Shown: piece after piece, positions 28,146 to 38,798 of the stretch | Layout of the letters: each line of letters starts with the position of its first letter | Position numbering within the stretch: the first letter of the stretch is position 1 | Source of the DNA: Hyphomicrobiales bacterium | GTDB taxonomy: Bacteria; Pseudomonadota; Alphaproteobacteria; SPJN01 | Direction: 5' to 3' | NCBI GenBank assembly: GCA_006844605.1 | Contig: SPJN01000007.1 | Span: 1 to 64,000, forward strand | DNA length: 64,000 nt | Program-made: the position numbers and the translations under genes | The notes under the pieces: model-generated | Told to the model about the DNA's origin: nothing | Database searches by the model: none | Seen by the model: the letters and a program-made list of their open reading frames with translations, nothing else

Positions 28146-29312
28146 CTAGTTCGCGTCACGGCCCGGCAGATGCACCAATTCAACATGATCACCATTATAG
28201 ATCAGGCCCAGCTTGCCATGCTTCAGGTCCAATGCCTGCTGGCCAAAAAGTTCCCGGCGCCAACCAGATAGGGCGGCAACTTCCGCCTTATCGCTGGCGG
28301 CAATCATCTCAAGTTCTGCCACCGACGCGATTAGGCGTGGGGCGACATCATGCTGTTCGGTAACGGTCTTAAGCAAAACCTTCAACAATTCGGTAAGGGA
28401 ACCATTGCCCTTAGGGATTGATTTGGGGCGCTTGACGTTGGGCAGTTTGTTTTCGGGGATTGCCTTGGCCTGTTTCACGGCGTCCAGGATTTCACTGCCA
28501 AATTTACCATTGGCGAACCCCTTGGGCACAGACCGCATCCGGTCCAGTTCCTTCAAATTGTCAGGGCCGTGGGCGGCGATTTCCAGCAAACCATCATCCT
28601 TCATGACGCGGTTGCGCGGCATGTTGCGGTTTTGGGCAGTTGTTTCGCGCCATGCGGCAAGGGCCTGCAAAATGGCAACAAAACGGGGCTGATGGCTTTT
28701 GCGTTTGATGCGCTGCCAAGCCTCGTCCGGTTGGGTGATGTAAACGCCTTTGTCATGCAGGGCGGCCATTTCTTCGGCAACCCATTTGTCCCGGCCGGTT
28801 TTTTCCAACCGCTTGGACAGCTTTTCATAAATGGTGCGCAAATAGGTGACATCGCCGATGGCGTAATCGAGCTGACGGTCTGTCAGGGGGCGGCGCGCCC
28901 AATCGGTAAAGCGACTGGATTTATCAAGGCCGACATTCAGCAATGTCCGGCATAATGTTTCATACCCCACCTGGTCGCCAAAGCCGCAAACCATCGCTGC
29001 GATTTGGGTGTCAAACATGGGGCGGGGGACATCGCCCATAATCTTAACGAAAATTTCAACGTCCTGACGGGCGGCGTGCAGTACCTTCAGCACGTTTTCA
29101 TCAGCCATCAGCGTGAATAGTGGATCAAGGTCAATACCGTCCGCCAAGGGGTCGATAATCGCCTCATCCTCTTGGCCAGCAATCTGAATCAGACAGAGTT
29201 CAGGCCAATAGGTTTTTTCCCGCACAAATTCGGTGTCGAGGGTGACATAAGGCTCCCCCTTCAGGCGTTCACACAGGTTTTTCAGGTCGTTGGTGGTGGT
29301 TATGATTTGCAT
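28146..29312 (-). CDS. rnd: Ribonuclease D
   Basis: RNase D trims the 3' ends of tRNA and other stable RNA precursors. The 388-residue protein has the DEDDy exonuclease motifs: TLDTEFVREKTYWPELCLIQ (first Asp-Glu, read across residues 24-43), LHAARQDVEIF, and YAIGDVTYL with the catalytic tyrosine and aspartate. Two HRDC-type helical domains follow (about residues 210-385). It is convergent with ppx and divergent from aspS. Confidence 0.95.
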   Translation of the reverse strand: MQIITTTNDLKNLCERLKGEPYVTLDTEFVREKTYWPELCLIQIAGQEDEAIIDPLADGIDLDPLFTLMADENVLKVLHAARQDVEIFVKIMGDVPRPMFDTQIAAMVCGFGDQVGYETLCRTLLNVGLDKSSRFTDWARRPLTDRQLDYAIGDVTYLRTIYEKLSKRLEKTGRDKWVAEEMAALHDKGVYITQPDEAWQRIKRKSHQPRFVAILQALAAWRETTAQNRNMPRNRVMKDDGLLEIAAHGPDNLKELDRMRSVPKGFANGKFGSEILDAVKQAKAIPENKLPNVKRPKSIPKGNGSLTELLKVLLKTVTEQHDVAPRLIASVAELEMIAASDKAEVAALSGWRRELFGQQALDLKHGKLGLIYNGDHVELVHLPGRDAN

Positions 29313-29500
29313 GGCATGGTTTTACCGGAAAAACCGCAGAATGTCTTGTCCGTCTTTATCCGCTGCGGGCGAACGGGCGCGGCAGTTCGTCCCGCTGGGG
29401 GCGCATGGCCCCCGTCATCTTGACAAGCGGGGGCGGACATGCGCTTTTCATGCCTCAAAATCTCGATTTTTCTTAGGATTCTCTAGGGAGACATACTCCT

Positions 29501-31348
29501 ATGCACGCCTATCGCACCCATCACTGTGCCCAGTTGCGCGCCGACAATGTTGGCGAAACCGTTCGTCTGTCCGGGTGGATCCACCGTAAACGTGATCACG
29601 GTGGTCTGTTGTTCTTTGATCTGCGTGACCATTTCGGTCTGACACAGTGCGTGGCAGAACCCGAAGCATCCGTCTTTCCGACCCTTGAAGGGTTGCGGGC
29701 AGAAAGCGTTGTGACCATCACCGGGCGCTGTGTTGCGCGTACCGATGACACGGTCAATGACCGCCTTGATACCGGTGCGATCGAAGTGCGTATCGACGAA
29801 GTTGTTGTCGAATCAGCGGCGCAGGAATTGCCGCTGCCCGTGTTTGGCGAGGCTGAGTATCCAGAAGACATTCGCCTGCGTTACCGCTTCCTTGATTTGC
29901 GCCGCGAGCGGCTGCACAAGAATATTGTTCTACGGTCCAAGATCATCTCAGCATTACGTCAGCGCATGATCGATCAGGACTTCATGGAGTTCCAGACGCC
30001 GATCCTGACCGCTTCAAGCCCTGAGGGCGCGCGCGACTTCCTGGTGCCATCACGTATGCATCCGGGTGAGTTCTATGCCCTGCCGCAGGCACCGCAGCAG
30101 TTCAAGCAGTTGATCATGTGTGCCGGGTTTGATCGATACTTCCAAATTGCTCCCTGTTTCCGTGATGAGGACGCTCGCGCTGACCGTAGCCCGGGTGAGT
30201 TCTATCAGCTCGACATCGAAATGGCGTTCGCCACACAGGAAGATGTGTTCCAGGCGGTTGAGCCTGTCTTGACCAGTGTGTTCGAAGATTTCGGTGGTGA
30301 TCGCAAGGTTGCAGAAACACCGTTCCCGCGCATTCCATATAAAGAAGCCATGTTGAAATTTGGCTCTGACAAGCCTGATTTGCGTAACCCGATTGTTATT
30401 GCTGACGTGACCGACTGTTTCGCGGATGACGCTGTGACCTTTAAGGCGTTCAAGGGCGTGATTGAACAGGGCGGCGTTGTGCGCGGTATTCCGGCACCCG
30501 GTGCCGGGTCGCAGCCCCGCAGCTTCTTTGACAAGATGAACGATTGGGCGCGCAAGGACATGAAGGCCCCCGGCCTTGGCTATGTCATTTTCGAAGACGG
30601 TGAAGACGGCCTGAAGGGCAAGGGCCCGATTGCCAAGTTCATTCCCGAAGACGTACAGCGCCGCATGGCAGAGCTTGCCGGTATCGGTGCTGGCGACGCC
30701 TTGTTCTTTGCCGCTGATAAGCCGCTGAAAGCAGCCGAGCTTGCCGGTGCAGCCCGCCTGCGTATCGGGGACGAGCTGGATATTTGCGAGAAGGGTGTGT
30801 TCCGATTTTGCTGGATCGTTGATTTCCCGCTTTACGAATATAATGAAGACGACAAAAAGATCGACTTCTCTCACAACCCGTTTTCAATGCCGCAAGGTGG
30901 GATGGAAGCGTTGGAGAGCCAAGACCCGCTCGACATCCTCGCATACCAATATGACATTGTGTGCAATGGGGTTGAGCTTAGCTCAGGTGCGATCCGTAAC
31001 CATCGCCCGGACATCATGCTGCGGGCCTTTGACATTGCAGGCTATGATGCCGACACGGTTGAGCGTGAGTTCGGCGGTATGCTGAATGCGTTCCGTTATG
31101 GCGCACCGCCCCATGGTGGCATTGCCCCCGGTGTTGACCGCATTGTCATGTTGCTGGCTGATGAGCCGAACCTGCGTGAAGTTATCTTGTTCCCGATGAA
31201 CCAACAGGCGCAGGATTTGATGATGGGTGCCCCGGCACCGGCGGAACCAAAACAACTGCGCGAGCTTCATTTGCGTGTTGTGCAGCCCCCTAAGAAAGAG
31301 GGCGAAGCCAACACTGAATCTAAAGCTGAAGGCGGCGAGGGCAAGTAG
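29501..31348 (+). CDS. aspS: Aspartyl-tRNA synthetase
   Basis: Class II synthetase of bacterial type, 615 residues. It has the anticodon-binding OB fold ([23 protein letters not shown]), class II motif 1 and 2 regions ([32 protein letters not shown]), the GAD insertion, and motif 3 ([19 protein letters not shown]). The hydrophilic C terminus ([10 protein letters not shown]) is variable. Many alphaproteobacteria lack a separate AsnRS and charge tRNA-Asn with a non-discriminating AspRS; this window cannot settle that. AGGGAG precedes the ATG, and a hairpin terminator begins at the stop codon. Confidence 0.97.
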   Translation: MHAYRTHHCAQLRADNVGETVRLSGWIHRKRDHGGLLFFDLRDHFGLTQCVAEPEASVFPTLEGLRAESVVTITGRCVARTDDTVNDRLDTGAIEVRIDEVVVESAAQELPLPVFGEAEYPEDIRLRYRFLDLRRERLHKNIVLRSKIISALRQRMIDQDFMEFQTPILTASSPEGARDFLVPSRMHPGEFYALPQAPQQFKQLIMCAGFDRYFQIAPCFRDEDARADRSPGEFYQLDIEMAFATQEDVFQAVEPVLTSVFEDFGGDRKVAETPFPRIPYKEAMLKFGSDKPDLRNPIVIADVTDCFADDAVTFKAFKGVIEQGGVVRGIPAPGAGSQPRSFFDKMNDWARKDMKAPGLGYVIFEDGEDGLKGKGPIAKFIPEDVQRRMAELAGIGAGDALFFAADKPLKAAELAGAARLRIGDELDICEKGVFRFCWIVDFPLYEYNEDDKKIDFSHNPFSMPQGGMEALESQDPLDILAYQYDIVCNGVELSSGAIRNHRPDIMLRAFDIAGYDADTVEREFGGMLNAFRYGAPPHGGIAPGVDRIVMLLADEPNLREVILFPMNQQAQDLMMGAPAPAEPKQLRELHLRVVQPPKKEGEANTESKAEGGEGK

Positions 31349-31370
31349 GGCTAACGAGCCCAACTTTTTT
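31348..31370 (+). terminator. Hairpin terminator after aspS
   Basis: GGGCT (31348-31352), a 4-base loop, AGCCC (31357-31361), then AAC and six T (31365-31370). The stem is only 5 base pairs, but position between the convergent aspS and glutathione-transferase genes supports it. Confidence 0.65.
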
Positions 31371-31373
31371 GGG

Positions 31374-31976
31374 CTAACGGCCCATGCCTTTTTGAAATCC
31401 GGGGCGGGCTTCAACCTGCTGAAAATAACCATCAAGAGGGGCAGGCAATTCACAGCCTGTCCCTTTTGCCATGTAAAGCGTATAGCCGATCATGATATCT
31501 GCGGCGGATATATCCGCGCCCAACAACCATGGCCCGCTACCGAAATCAGCTGCCAATGCGTTGAGTGAATCGCTGGCCCATCCGGCCATGCGGGCAATTG
31601 TGTGTTCCTTGCCCGGTTGATCTTGATCAAAATATTTGTACCACGCCAAAAGGTTCAAAGGCGTGGCAAGGCCACCTTCGGCAAAGCCCATCCACTGCCT
31701 GCAACGGGCAGCAGCATCACTGCCCGGCGGCGGCATCATGCGTCCGTCTGCATGTTTCATAATGATATGATCGATGATGGCAGCTGACTCAAAAATGGTC
31801 AGGTCACCATCCGTCAAGGTTGGGTATTTTCCCGTCGGTGTGTTTTGGGTGTGAATATGCTGGTCGGGCATCACGAAATCAGGCGTGATAACCTCACAAG
31901 GTACATCCCCAAGTTCTTCCAACAACCAAACAATGCGGGCCGAACGTGTCGCCGGTGCGTGATACAGTTTTAACAT
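31374..31976 (-). CDS. Glutathione S-transferase family protein
   Basis: A 200-residue protein with the GST plan: an N-terminal thioredoxin-like domain (LKLYHAPATRSARIVWLLEE, with the GSH-binding P-x-L motif TGKYPTLTDGDLTIFESAAI) and a C-terminal helical domain with GPWLLGADISAADIMIGYTL, the N-capping box region. The substrate is unknown. I choose the ATG at 31976, which follows a GGGGGGATC ribosome-binding region, over a start 12 codons upstream that would include that site in the coding sequence. It is convergent with aspS and downstream of the acyltransferase gene on the same strand. Confidence 0.9.
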   Translation of the reverse strand: MLKLYHAPATRSARIVWLLEELGDVPCEVITPDFVMPDQHIHTQNTPTGKYPTLTDGDLTIFESAAIIDHIIMKHADGRMMPPPGSDAAARCRQWMGFAEGGLATPLNLLAWYKYFDQDQPGKEHTIARMAGWASDSLNALAADFGSGPWLLGADISAADIMIGYTLYMAKGTGCELPAPLDGYFQQVEARPGFQKGMGR

Positions 31977-32027
31977 GATGATCCCCCCAAAATAGTTTGG
32001 GAAGTGTGTCATGTTCAGCCGGACAGG

Positions 32028-33971
32028 TTAAGGTCTAATTGGATTTTGGTTGTCGGATTTGTTTCGTGCCTCAGTCGATTTGTTCAAAATCATATCAGCT
32101 ACAATTGTTGCGCCTGTGACGGACATATGATCATCATCAAAGTATAGAGATTGATAATCTTTAATCGCATAGCAATATTTTTGATCGCAAAATTCAGTCA
32201 CCGGATTAATAATTTCAATATTTGAAGGCAATGTGGACAATTTCTTGTTTATGTAGTTTGTGCGTTTATCCCACCATTGGCGTGGCACGGATACGGCATT
32301 GCCCTGAGAATCGACGTGAGATAAGCGTCTAGCGACGATTGTTTGGACTTCAGGTGCTTGCACAACATAATATAGCTGTTTGTCGCTTTTTGATAAAGTT
32401 TCAAGCATTTGATGAAACATATCCCAACGATTGTTGCGGACTTTTTCGCTTATCGTATTTGGTAGATCTGGATAGATGTATTCATGACCCCCAAATAGAT
32501 GGCTCGCCATACGGTAGGTAACAACAATATTACTGATAGTTGGGTCAGATAAAACGGTAACGACTGCGTCTTTGGTCCAACGGCCGCAATCACTTTCAGT
32601 ATCATTTTCTGGACCGCAATTGCTGAATGTTAGATGCAATACGCCTTCTTCTTTGGCTTCTAGTCGTGAAGCAAGCGCATAAGATAGTTCAACACCATGC
32701 GAATCGCCGAGAACTGCCCAAGTTACATTCCGGGAGTGATATCGGCAGGCGTGTAGCGGTTTCAGATAGTCCACGCCCTTTGTGTGGCATTCTTGACGCT
32801 TTGGAGATGACTTGATGGTGTCAATCGCAGTTTGTAGCCTTGTTCCTTTAAATCTATTCGGAGCACCATCTGTTGAATACAAATAGTAGCCGAACCCAAT
32901 CACGGATACAGTCATAGCTCCTGAAAGGCTAAAGATTGTGGCGCGACTGAATCCTGCGTTTCTGTTGCGGAATGGTTTTTCTACAAACCGGTAGCTGATC
33001 CATGCCAACAATAAGGCGACAAAACCAAGAATGGCCAACGCAAATGGTAAATGATCATCGGCTAAGCGAAAACGAGCAAAAACAAACAATGGTTGATGCC
33101 ACAGGTAGGTGCCGTAAGACAAAAGCCCGACCCAAACCAAAAGCTTGTTACTAAGTACCCGTTGAATGACGGTGCCATTTTGGGCGAAAAGGATAATAAA
33201 TACTGTGCCCGTAACAGGAAGCAGAGTGTAGAGACTTGGATTCAATGTATTATCGTCAAAGCCAACTGTTGCGATACCAATCATGACAAGTCCAACTGCT
33301 CCTAAAATTTTGGTCGCGGCATTTTGCGGAAGCGTCGTTTTGCTAAGATACAAGGCGCAAAGTGCGCCACTTAGAAGTTCCCAAGCACGAGTTGGCAAAA
33401 GATAAAATGATGCACCTGGGCTATAAATGGAACCCCAATGGGCTAATGCAATGCTAGCAAAACATGTCAGTACGAGAAGCCCAAAAACGCGTCTGTGACC
33501 GAGGGGCCAAAACAATATTAAAGCCAATGGAAACAACACGTAGTATTGTTCCTCAACAGCCAAACTCCAAGTATGGAGTAATGGCTTGAATTCAGATGCA
33601 GTATTGAAGTAGCCATCTTCGGACCAGAACAAAAAATTGGAACCAAATGTTGCGACAGCCATTAAGCTTTTGCCATAATCAAGCATATTCAGGGGCAGCA
33701 ACCAATGCCAAGCGCCAATACTGGTGATCAATAAGACAGTGAACAATGCTGGTAAAATACGGCGCGCGCGTCTTTCGTAGAAGTTTATCAGGCTGAATCG
33801 ACCTTCGCCAATGTCCGCGCCGATGATGGATGTGATCAAATACCCGCTGATAACAAAAAAAACATCAACGCCAACGAACCCACCGCTGAAAAGAGGTGTG
33901 CCTGCATGAAACAATATCACAGGAATAACTGCGACAGCGCGGAGGCCGTCTATTTCAGGCCGGTACTTCAA
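32028..33971 (-). CDS. OafA-type acyltransferase with C-terminal SGNH domain; AT-rich, probably acquired
   Basis: A 647-residue membrane protein. Residues 1-340 are an acyltransferase-3 domain (YRPEIDGLRAVAVIPVILFHAG, then FVGVDVFFVISGYLI, and the HTWSLAVEEQYYVLFP motif). The C-terminal part is an SGNH hydrolase-like domain with LGDSHGVELSY (block I serine) and a DDDHMSVTG block V. Such fusions O-acetylate surface polysaccharides such as O-antigen. The gene is visibly richer in A+T than its flanks, with many TTT, AAA and ATT codons absent from neighbouring genes, which suggests horizontal transfer. It lies between nrdJ and a GST gene with no obvious functional link. A second copy of this family at 44156 has normal composition. 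Confidence 0.92.
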   Translation of the reverse strand: MKYRPEIDGLRAVAVIPVILFHAGTPLFSGGFVGVDVFFVISGYLITSIIGADIGEGRFSLINFYERRARRILPALFTVLLITSIGAWHWLLPLNMLDYGKSLMAVATFGSNFLFWSEDGYFNTASEFKPLLHTWSLAVEEQYYVLFPLALILFWPLGHRRVFGLLVLTCFASIALAHWGSIYSPGASFYLLPTRAWELLSGALCALYLSKTTLPQNAATKILGAVGLVMIGIATVGFDDNTLNPSLYTLLPVTGTVFIILFAQNGTVIQRVLSNKLLVWVGLLSYGTYLWHQPLFVFARFRLADDHLPFALAILGFVALLLAWISYRFVEKPFRNRNAGFSRATIFSLSGAMTVSVIGFGYYLYSTDGAPNRFKGTRLQTAIDTIKSSPKRQECHTKGVDYLKPLHACRYHSRNVTWAVLGDSHGVELSYALASRLEAKEEGVLHLTFSNCGPENDTESDCGRWTKDAVVTVLSDPTISNIVVTYRMASHLFGGHEYIYPDLPNTISEKVRNNRWDMFHQMLETLSKSDKQLYYVVQAPEVQTIVARRLSHVDSQGNAVSVPRQWWDKRTNYINKKLSTLPSNIEIINPVTEFCDQKYCYAIKDYQSLYFDDDHMSVTGATIVADMILNKSTEARNKSDNQNPIRP

Positions 33972-34117
33972 TTAGGGAACCCCATTTGCAGGCAGCGCGC
34001 GCAGTTTTGCGCCAGTTTAGTCAGTTAGACAATTATCAGCTGGTCTTGGAGATCCACCGGCGTAATTGCCAGAATGTGACGGCCTTACATTAAGAGCGCG
34101 CCAAAAAATGGTGTGGG

Positions 34118-37100
34118 TCAGCTACAGCCAGTTGTTGATCCACACGTATCGCATTTCATGCAATTGCCATTGCGCACCAAGGTGAAGTTGCCACATTCGG
34201 GGCAATTGTCGCCTTCATACCCACGAATGCGGGCCTGTTCGACACGGTGAGTGGCTTGGGCATGTTCGATGGCCATTTCCGTGGCGGTCATCGCCTCAAT
34301 CGGGGTGGAGGCAGCAACCACGGCACTATCGCCACTGGCGCTGTCACGACTGACGGCATCCAGATTGCCATTATCATTCGGGCGCAGCACGACCAGATTT
34401 TCCGGCAGGTGGGAGCGCAGATAGCCAGTAGACGTGATTTTGGAAATCACGTTACGGACTTGCTCCTCATTCGTTTCACTGTCGCCTTCATTGACCCCGC
34501 CGCCCAGATCGTCAAAGCCGTAATCAGGCTTCACATGGGCAAGGTCCTGACGGTCGAGATAGGAAACCGCCAGTTCGCGGAAGATGTAATCAAGCACTGA
34601 TGTTGCGCTTTTGATCGAGTCATTCCCGGTCACGGGGCCAGCGGGTTCAAACCGTGTGAAGGTGAAGGCGTCCACAAATTCTTCCAACGGTACGCCATAT
34701 TGCAGCGCGATTGAAACGGCGATTGCAAAGTTGTTCATCAAGGAGCGGAAGGCCGCGCCTTCCTTATGCATGTCGATGAACAGCTCACCAATATGCCCAT
34801 CATCATATTCGCCTGTCCGCAGGTAAACCTTATGGCCACCAACGGTCGCCTTTTGGGTATAGCCCTTGCGACGATGGGGCAGACGGGCGCGAGTGGCATC
34901 AGCCTCAATAATTTTTTCGACGATCCGTTCCGTGACCTGTGTGGCGGCTTGCGGCGCAGGCTGTTGCTTGGCAACGGCATCACGCACATCATCGGCGGCG
35001 TCTTCATCTTCAAGCGCCTTGTTCAACCATTGCGCGGCAAGCGGCTGTGACAGTTTTGATCCGTCGCGATAAAGCGCAATGGCCTTCAGGCCCATCCGCC
35101 ATGCGGTTCGGTAGGTGCGGTCAATATCGGTCACCGTTGCACTGTTCGGCAGGTTGACGGTTTTAGAAATCGCGCCAGAGATAAAGGGTTGTGCCGCAGC
35201 CATCATACCCAGATGGGCGCTGGCAGACAGGAAGCGCGTGCCACGCCGCCCACATATATTGGCGCAGTCGAATATCGGCAAATGTTCATCACGCAGATGG
35301 GGGGCACCTTCAACGGTCATGGCGCCGCAAACATAATCATTGGCGGCGGCAACCTCATCGGCGGTGAATCCAAGATGGCCCAGGATATCAAAACTGATAT
35401 CGTCTAACTGCTCATCCTTCAGTTTCAACGTATCGCGGCAAAAATCATCACCCAGCGTCCAGCGATTGAAAACAAAGCTGATGTCATAGGCATCTTCAAG
35501 GGCCGCTTCGACCTTGGCCAGTTCGTCATCGCCAAACCCAAGCGCGCGCAATGTTTTATGATTGATGCCGGGGGCACCGTTTAATGTGCTGCGGCCAACG
35601 GCATAGTCGGCAATGGCGGCAACCTGATCATTGGTATAGCCAAGACGGCCCAATGCTTCTGCCACTGTGCGGTTGATGATTTTGAAGAACCCGCCACCGG
35701 CAAGCTTTTTGAATTTGACCAGGGCGAAATCAGGCTCAATCCCTGTTGTGTCGCAATCCATGATCAGGCCGATTGTGCCTGTCGGGGCGATGACGCTGAC
35801 CTGCGCATTGCGGAAGCCATCCTTCATGCCCATTTCATACGCCTCTTCCCATGCTGCGCGGGCAGCGGCGATGATGTCTGAATCCGGGCACTGATCGGCG
35901 TCCAAGGCAATCGGCGGCAGCGCCAGAGTGTCATAACCGTCTGACGCGCCAAAGGCAGCCAGCTTATGATTGCCGATCACGCGCATCATGGCGCCGCGAT
36001 TATTGTCATATTCAGGGAAGGGGCCCAACAGCGCCGCCATTTCGGCTGATGTACGGTAGGAGATACCCGTCATATAGGCAGTGATGGCACCGCACAGGGC
36101 GCGGCCTTCATCGCTGTCATAAGGAATGCCCAAAGACATCAGCAACCCGCCAATATTGGCATAGCCAAGCCCAAGGGTACGATAGTCATAGGACTTGCGG
36201 GCAATTTCTTCCGCCGGGAATTGCGCCATCAGGACCGAGATTTCAAGCGCAACAGTCCATAGTCGAGTGGCGTGGCCCAGCGAGGCAATATCGATTGTGC
36301 CGTCAGCATCCTTGAACTTAATCAGGTTCAGACTGGCAAGGTTACACGCCGTGTCATCAAGGAACATATATTCCGAACAGGGGTTGGACGCGCGGATGGC
36401 ACCGCCATTGGGGCAGGTGTGCCAATCATTGATCGTGTCATGGAATTGCAGCCCCGGATCGGCACTCATCCACGCCGCTTCAGATACGCTGTCCCACAGG
36501 GCGCGGGCATTGACGGTTTTGGCAACGGATCCGTCGGTGCGATTGATCAGGTTAAAGTCGGCCTTATCTTCAACTGCTTGCAGGAACTGGTTTGTCAGTC
36601 GGACTGAGTTGTTGGCATTCTGACCGCTGACCGTGCCATAGGCATCTGAATCCCAATCGGTGTCAAAGATTGCCAGCGCAATGCTTTCATAGCCTTGCTC
36701 GGCATATTGGATGACGCGATTGATCGCCTGATCAGGAACGAACTGCTTGCGTGCATCCTTGATGGCGCGTTTCAATGCCGGATTTTCTGCCGGGTCGAAA
36801 CATTGTTCTTTTTTCGGGCTGGAACAGTTTACGCAGGCACGCATGATGGCGTTCAGCCGTGCCTCCATCACTTTCGATCCGGTGACGAGTGCGGCAACCT
36901 TGTTTTCCTCGGTCGCTTTCCACGCGATGAAATCTTCAATCTCAGGATGGTCAATATCAACCACGACCATCTTGGCAGCGCGGCGGGTTGTGCCACCGGA
37001 TTTGATTGCGCCAGCTGCCTGATCACCAATTTTCAGGAAGCTCATCAAGCCTGAGGACGTGCCACCCCCGGCAAGTTTTTCGCCCGCGCCGCGAATGTTT

Positions 37101-37807
37101 GAAAAGTTGGTGCCGGTGCCGCTGCCATATTTGAACAGGCGGGCCTCTCGCGTCCATAAATCCATGATGCCGCCATCATTGACCAGATCATCGCCAACAG
37201 ACTGGATGAAGCAGGCATGGGGCTGCGGGTGTTCATAGGCGGAATTTGATTGGGTCAACTCCCCCGTCTTGAAATCAACATAGAAATGCCCCTGTGCCGG
37301 GCCATCAATGCCATAGGCCCAATGCAGGCCGGTGTTGAACCATTGCGGGCTGTTGGGGGCACCCATCTGCATGGCCAGCATGAAGCACATTTCGTCGTAA
37401 TAGGCATGGGCGTCTTCGGCGCTGTCAAAATAACCGCCTTTCCATCCCCAATAGGTCCATGTGCCTGCCAAGCGGTGAAAAACTTGTCGTGCGCTGGTTT
37501 CGCCACCTTCGTGGCCTGCTTCCGGCAGGTCGGACAGGGCGTCTTTATCAGCCTCATGCCGCCACAAAAATTCAGGTACACCGTCTTCGGGGGCGGGCTT
37601 GGTCATTTTGGGGACGCCGCGCTGACGCAGATATTTCTGGGCCAGAATATCACCGGCGACAGATGACCAATGGGCGGGCACTTCGATGCCATTGGCACCA
37701 AAAATCAGCGACCCGTCAGGATTGCGGATTTCTGAATTGATGGTTTGAAAGGCAATGCCCTCAAACGGGTCTTTGCCTGCATCGGTGAAATGACGTGTGA
37801 TCTGCAT
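34118..37807 (-). CDS. nrdJ: Class II (B12-dependent) ribonucleoside-diphosphate reductase
   Basis: NrdJ reduces ribonucleotides using adenosylcobalamin and needs no oxygen. The 1229-residue protein shows the RNR barrel features: [15 protein letters not shown] near residue 155, [10 protein letters not shown] with the first redox cysteine, [21 protein letters not shown] with the finger-loop cysteine, and the glycyl/thiyl loop [19 protein letters not shown]. The C terminus carries a four-cysteine zinc-ribbon-like module (CPECGNF and [13 protein letters not shown]) seen in long NrdJ proteins. A GGGGG ribosome-binding site precedes the ATG. No cobalamin riboswitch is evident upstream. I cannot say whether other RNR classes exist elsewhere in the genome. 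Confidence 0.96.
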   Translation of the reverse strand: MQITRHFTDAGKDPFEGIAFQTINSEIRNPDGSLIFGANGIEVPAHWSSVAGDILAQKYLRQRGVPKMTKPAPEDGVPEFLWRHEADKDALSDLPEAGHEGGETSARQVFHRLAGTWTYWGWKGGYFDSAEDAHAYYDEMCFMLAMQMGAPNSPQWFNTGLHWAYGIDGPAQGHFYVDFKTGELTQSNSAYEHPQPHACFIQSVGDDLVNDGGIMDLWTREARLFKYGSGTGTNFSNIRGAGEKLAGGGTSSGLMSFLKIGDQAAGAIKSGGTTRRAAKMVVVDIDHPEIEDFIAWKATEENKVAALVTGSKVMEARLNAIMRACVNCSSPKKEQCFDPAENPALKRAIKDARKQFVPDQAINRVIQYAEQGYESIALAIFDTDWDSDAYGTVSGQNANNSVRLTNQFLQAVEDKADFNLINRTDGSVAKTVNARALWDSVSEAAWMSADPGLQFHDTINDWHTCPNGGAIRASNPCSEYMFLDDTACNLASLNLIKFKDADGTIDIASLGHATRLWTVALEISVLMAQFPAEEIARKSYDYRTLGLGYANIGGLLMSLGIPYDSDEGRALCGAITAYMTGISYRTSAEMAALLGPFPEYDNNRGAMMRVIGNHKLAAFGASDGYDTLALPPIALDADQCPDSDIIAAARAAWEEAYEMGMKDGFRNAQVSVIAPTGTIGLIMDCDTTGIEPDFALVKFKKLAGGGFFKIINRTVAEALGRLGYTNDQVAAIADYAVGRSTLNGAPGINHKTLRALGFGDDELAKVEAALEDAYDISFVFNRWTLGDDFCRDTLKLKDEQLDDISFDILGHLGFTADEVAAANDYVCGAMTVEGAPHLRDEHLPIFDCANICGRRGTRFLSASAHLGMMAAAQPFISGAISKTVNLPNSATVTDIDRTYRTAWRMGLKAIALYRDGSKLSQPLAAQWLNKALEDEDAADDVRDAVAKQQPAPQAATQVTERIVEKIIEADATRARLPHRRKGYTQKATVGGHKVYLRTGEYDDGHIGELFIDMHKEGAAFRSLMNNFAIAVSIALQYGVPLEEFVDAFTFTRFEPAGPVTGNDSIKSATSVLDYIFRELAVSYLDRQDLAHVKPDYGFDDLGGGVNEGDSETNEEQVRNVISKITSTGYLRSHLPENLVVLRPNDNGNLDAVSRDSASGDSAVVAASTPIEAMTATEMAIEHAQATHRVEQARIRGYEGDNCPECGNFTLVRNGNCMKCDTCGSTTGCS

Positions 37808-38275
37808 TGATCTACCCCCGAAAAACCTGTCGAAACGACCGGTGATCGGGATAGCTGTCTGGTCCGGTTAAACCCGCTATCATCCGACAATCCGGTCAAT
37901 CTGGCCGCCCCGCCGATTATGTCCGAATAGGGCATATATGGTCGGTTAGGCAGCGCATATGCCCATATCTTGCGTTTTGTGTGCCGATTTGGTCAAGGCG
38001 GGGCGGACGGATGAGCAAAGATTTCCACAGGATTCTGGTGCCGCAAGCGGGGGCGGCGGGCGAATCGTAGCTTTGTCGGATTTGCAAGTCTGATTGCGCT
38101 GCAAATTGGGCTGTTATCAGGGCGGATTTAGAGGTGCTTTGGCGCGTTAGGCTGCTGACCGATTCGCGGCAAACTGTCCGCCGCAAACACCGTTTGAAGG
38201 GTTGAGCCTGACCGGCGCAAATGACACTATGCACCCGATTCAGAATTTAATGTTTCGCTTGGCAGGAGCCCGCGC
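37808..38275. other. Intergenic region between divergent nrdJ and the NDUFA12-like gene
   Basis: 468 bases with no convincing gene. It must hold the promoters of both flanking genes. An inverted pair GGGCATAT (37930-37937) and ATATGCCC (37957-37964) lies about 125 bases before nrdJ; each half overlaps a short palindrome (CATATATG, GCATATGC) and the centres are 22 bases apart, which would suit a dimeric regulator. It does not closely match the NrdR box I know. I see no tRNA or riboswitch. Confidence 0.4.
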
Positions 38276-38659
38276 ATGTCGCTGTTAAAGCAGATCTTTA
38301 CTTGGTGGAATGGTCAAACCATTGGCACACGCCTGTTCACATGGCGTAAGGGCCAGCTTGTCGGTCAAGACGGGCAGGGCAATAACTATTACCAGACCAA
38401 TGATGGTGTTCGCCGTTGGGTGATCTATAATGGTGAAGCAGAGGCGTCACGCATTCCCCCCGAATGGCATGGCTGGATGCATCACACCGTCAATGATGCC
38501 CCGACCGAACAGCCGATGAATGTGAAGCCGTGGGAAAAGCCCCATCAGCCAAACCTGACCGGGACACCCGGTGCCTATGCGCCAAAGGGCAGCCTGCGTG
38601 TTGCCGGTGATCGTGCCGCCGCGACAGGTGATTACGAGGCATGGTCGCCCGACGCCTAA
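38276..38659 (+). CDS. NADH:ubiquinone oxidoreductase subunit NDUFA12-like
   Basis: A 127-residue homologue of the mitochondrial complex I accessory subunit NDUFA12 (B17.2), a supernumerary subunit found in alphaproteobacteria. Family motifs are FTWWNGQTIGTRLFTWRKGQLVG at the N terminus (residues 8-30), YYQ followed by RRWVIYNGEAEASRIPPEWHGWMHH. It is expected at the peripheral arm of complex I on the cytoplasmic face. AGGAG lies before the ATG. Adjacent to mlaD, DUF2155 and aat as in other alphaproteobacteria. The TAA stop begins a 16-base tandem duplication. Confidence 0.92.
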   Translation: MSLLKQIFTWWNGQTIGTRLFTWRKGQLVGQDGQGNNYYQTNDGVRRWVIYNGEAEASRIPPEWHGWMHHTVNDAPTEQPMNVKPWEKPHQPNLTGTPGAYAPKGSLRVAGDRAAATGDYEAWSPDA

Positions 38660-38694
38660 GTGGCGCTGCGATTAAGTGGCGCTGCGATCAGTGG
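38657..38694 (+). repeat. 16-bp tandem duplication starting at the stop codon
   Basis: TAAGTGGCGCTGCGAT occurs at 38657-38672 and again, identical, at 38673-38688, followed by a degenerate part-copy (CAGTGG). The first three bases are the stop codon of the NDUFA12-like gene. Confidence 0.9.
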
Positions 38695-38798
38695 GCTTGT
38701 CACAAAACTACTAATCAGCAACCGCTGTCACCTTGTCACCACAATTGTGGTGCGCTATGGGGGACAGAACAGTTTTTTGCGAAAAGGTTCCGCCTGTC

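Noticed and set aside
29420-29448. Promoter of aspS from TTGACA at 29420-29425
   Set aside because: The -35 hexamer is perfect but no acceptable -10 lies 16-18 bases downstream.
37808-38275. Cobalamin riboswitch for B12-dependent nrdJ
   Set aside because: No B12-box (GCCACTG-type) sequence is seen on the minus strand upstream of nrdJ.
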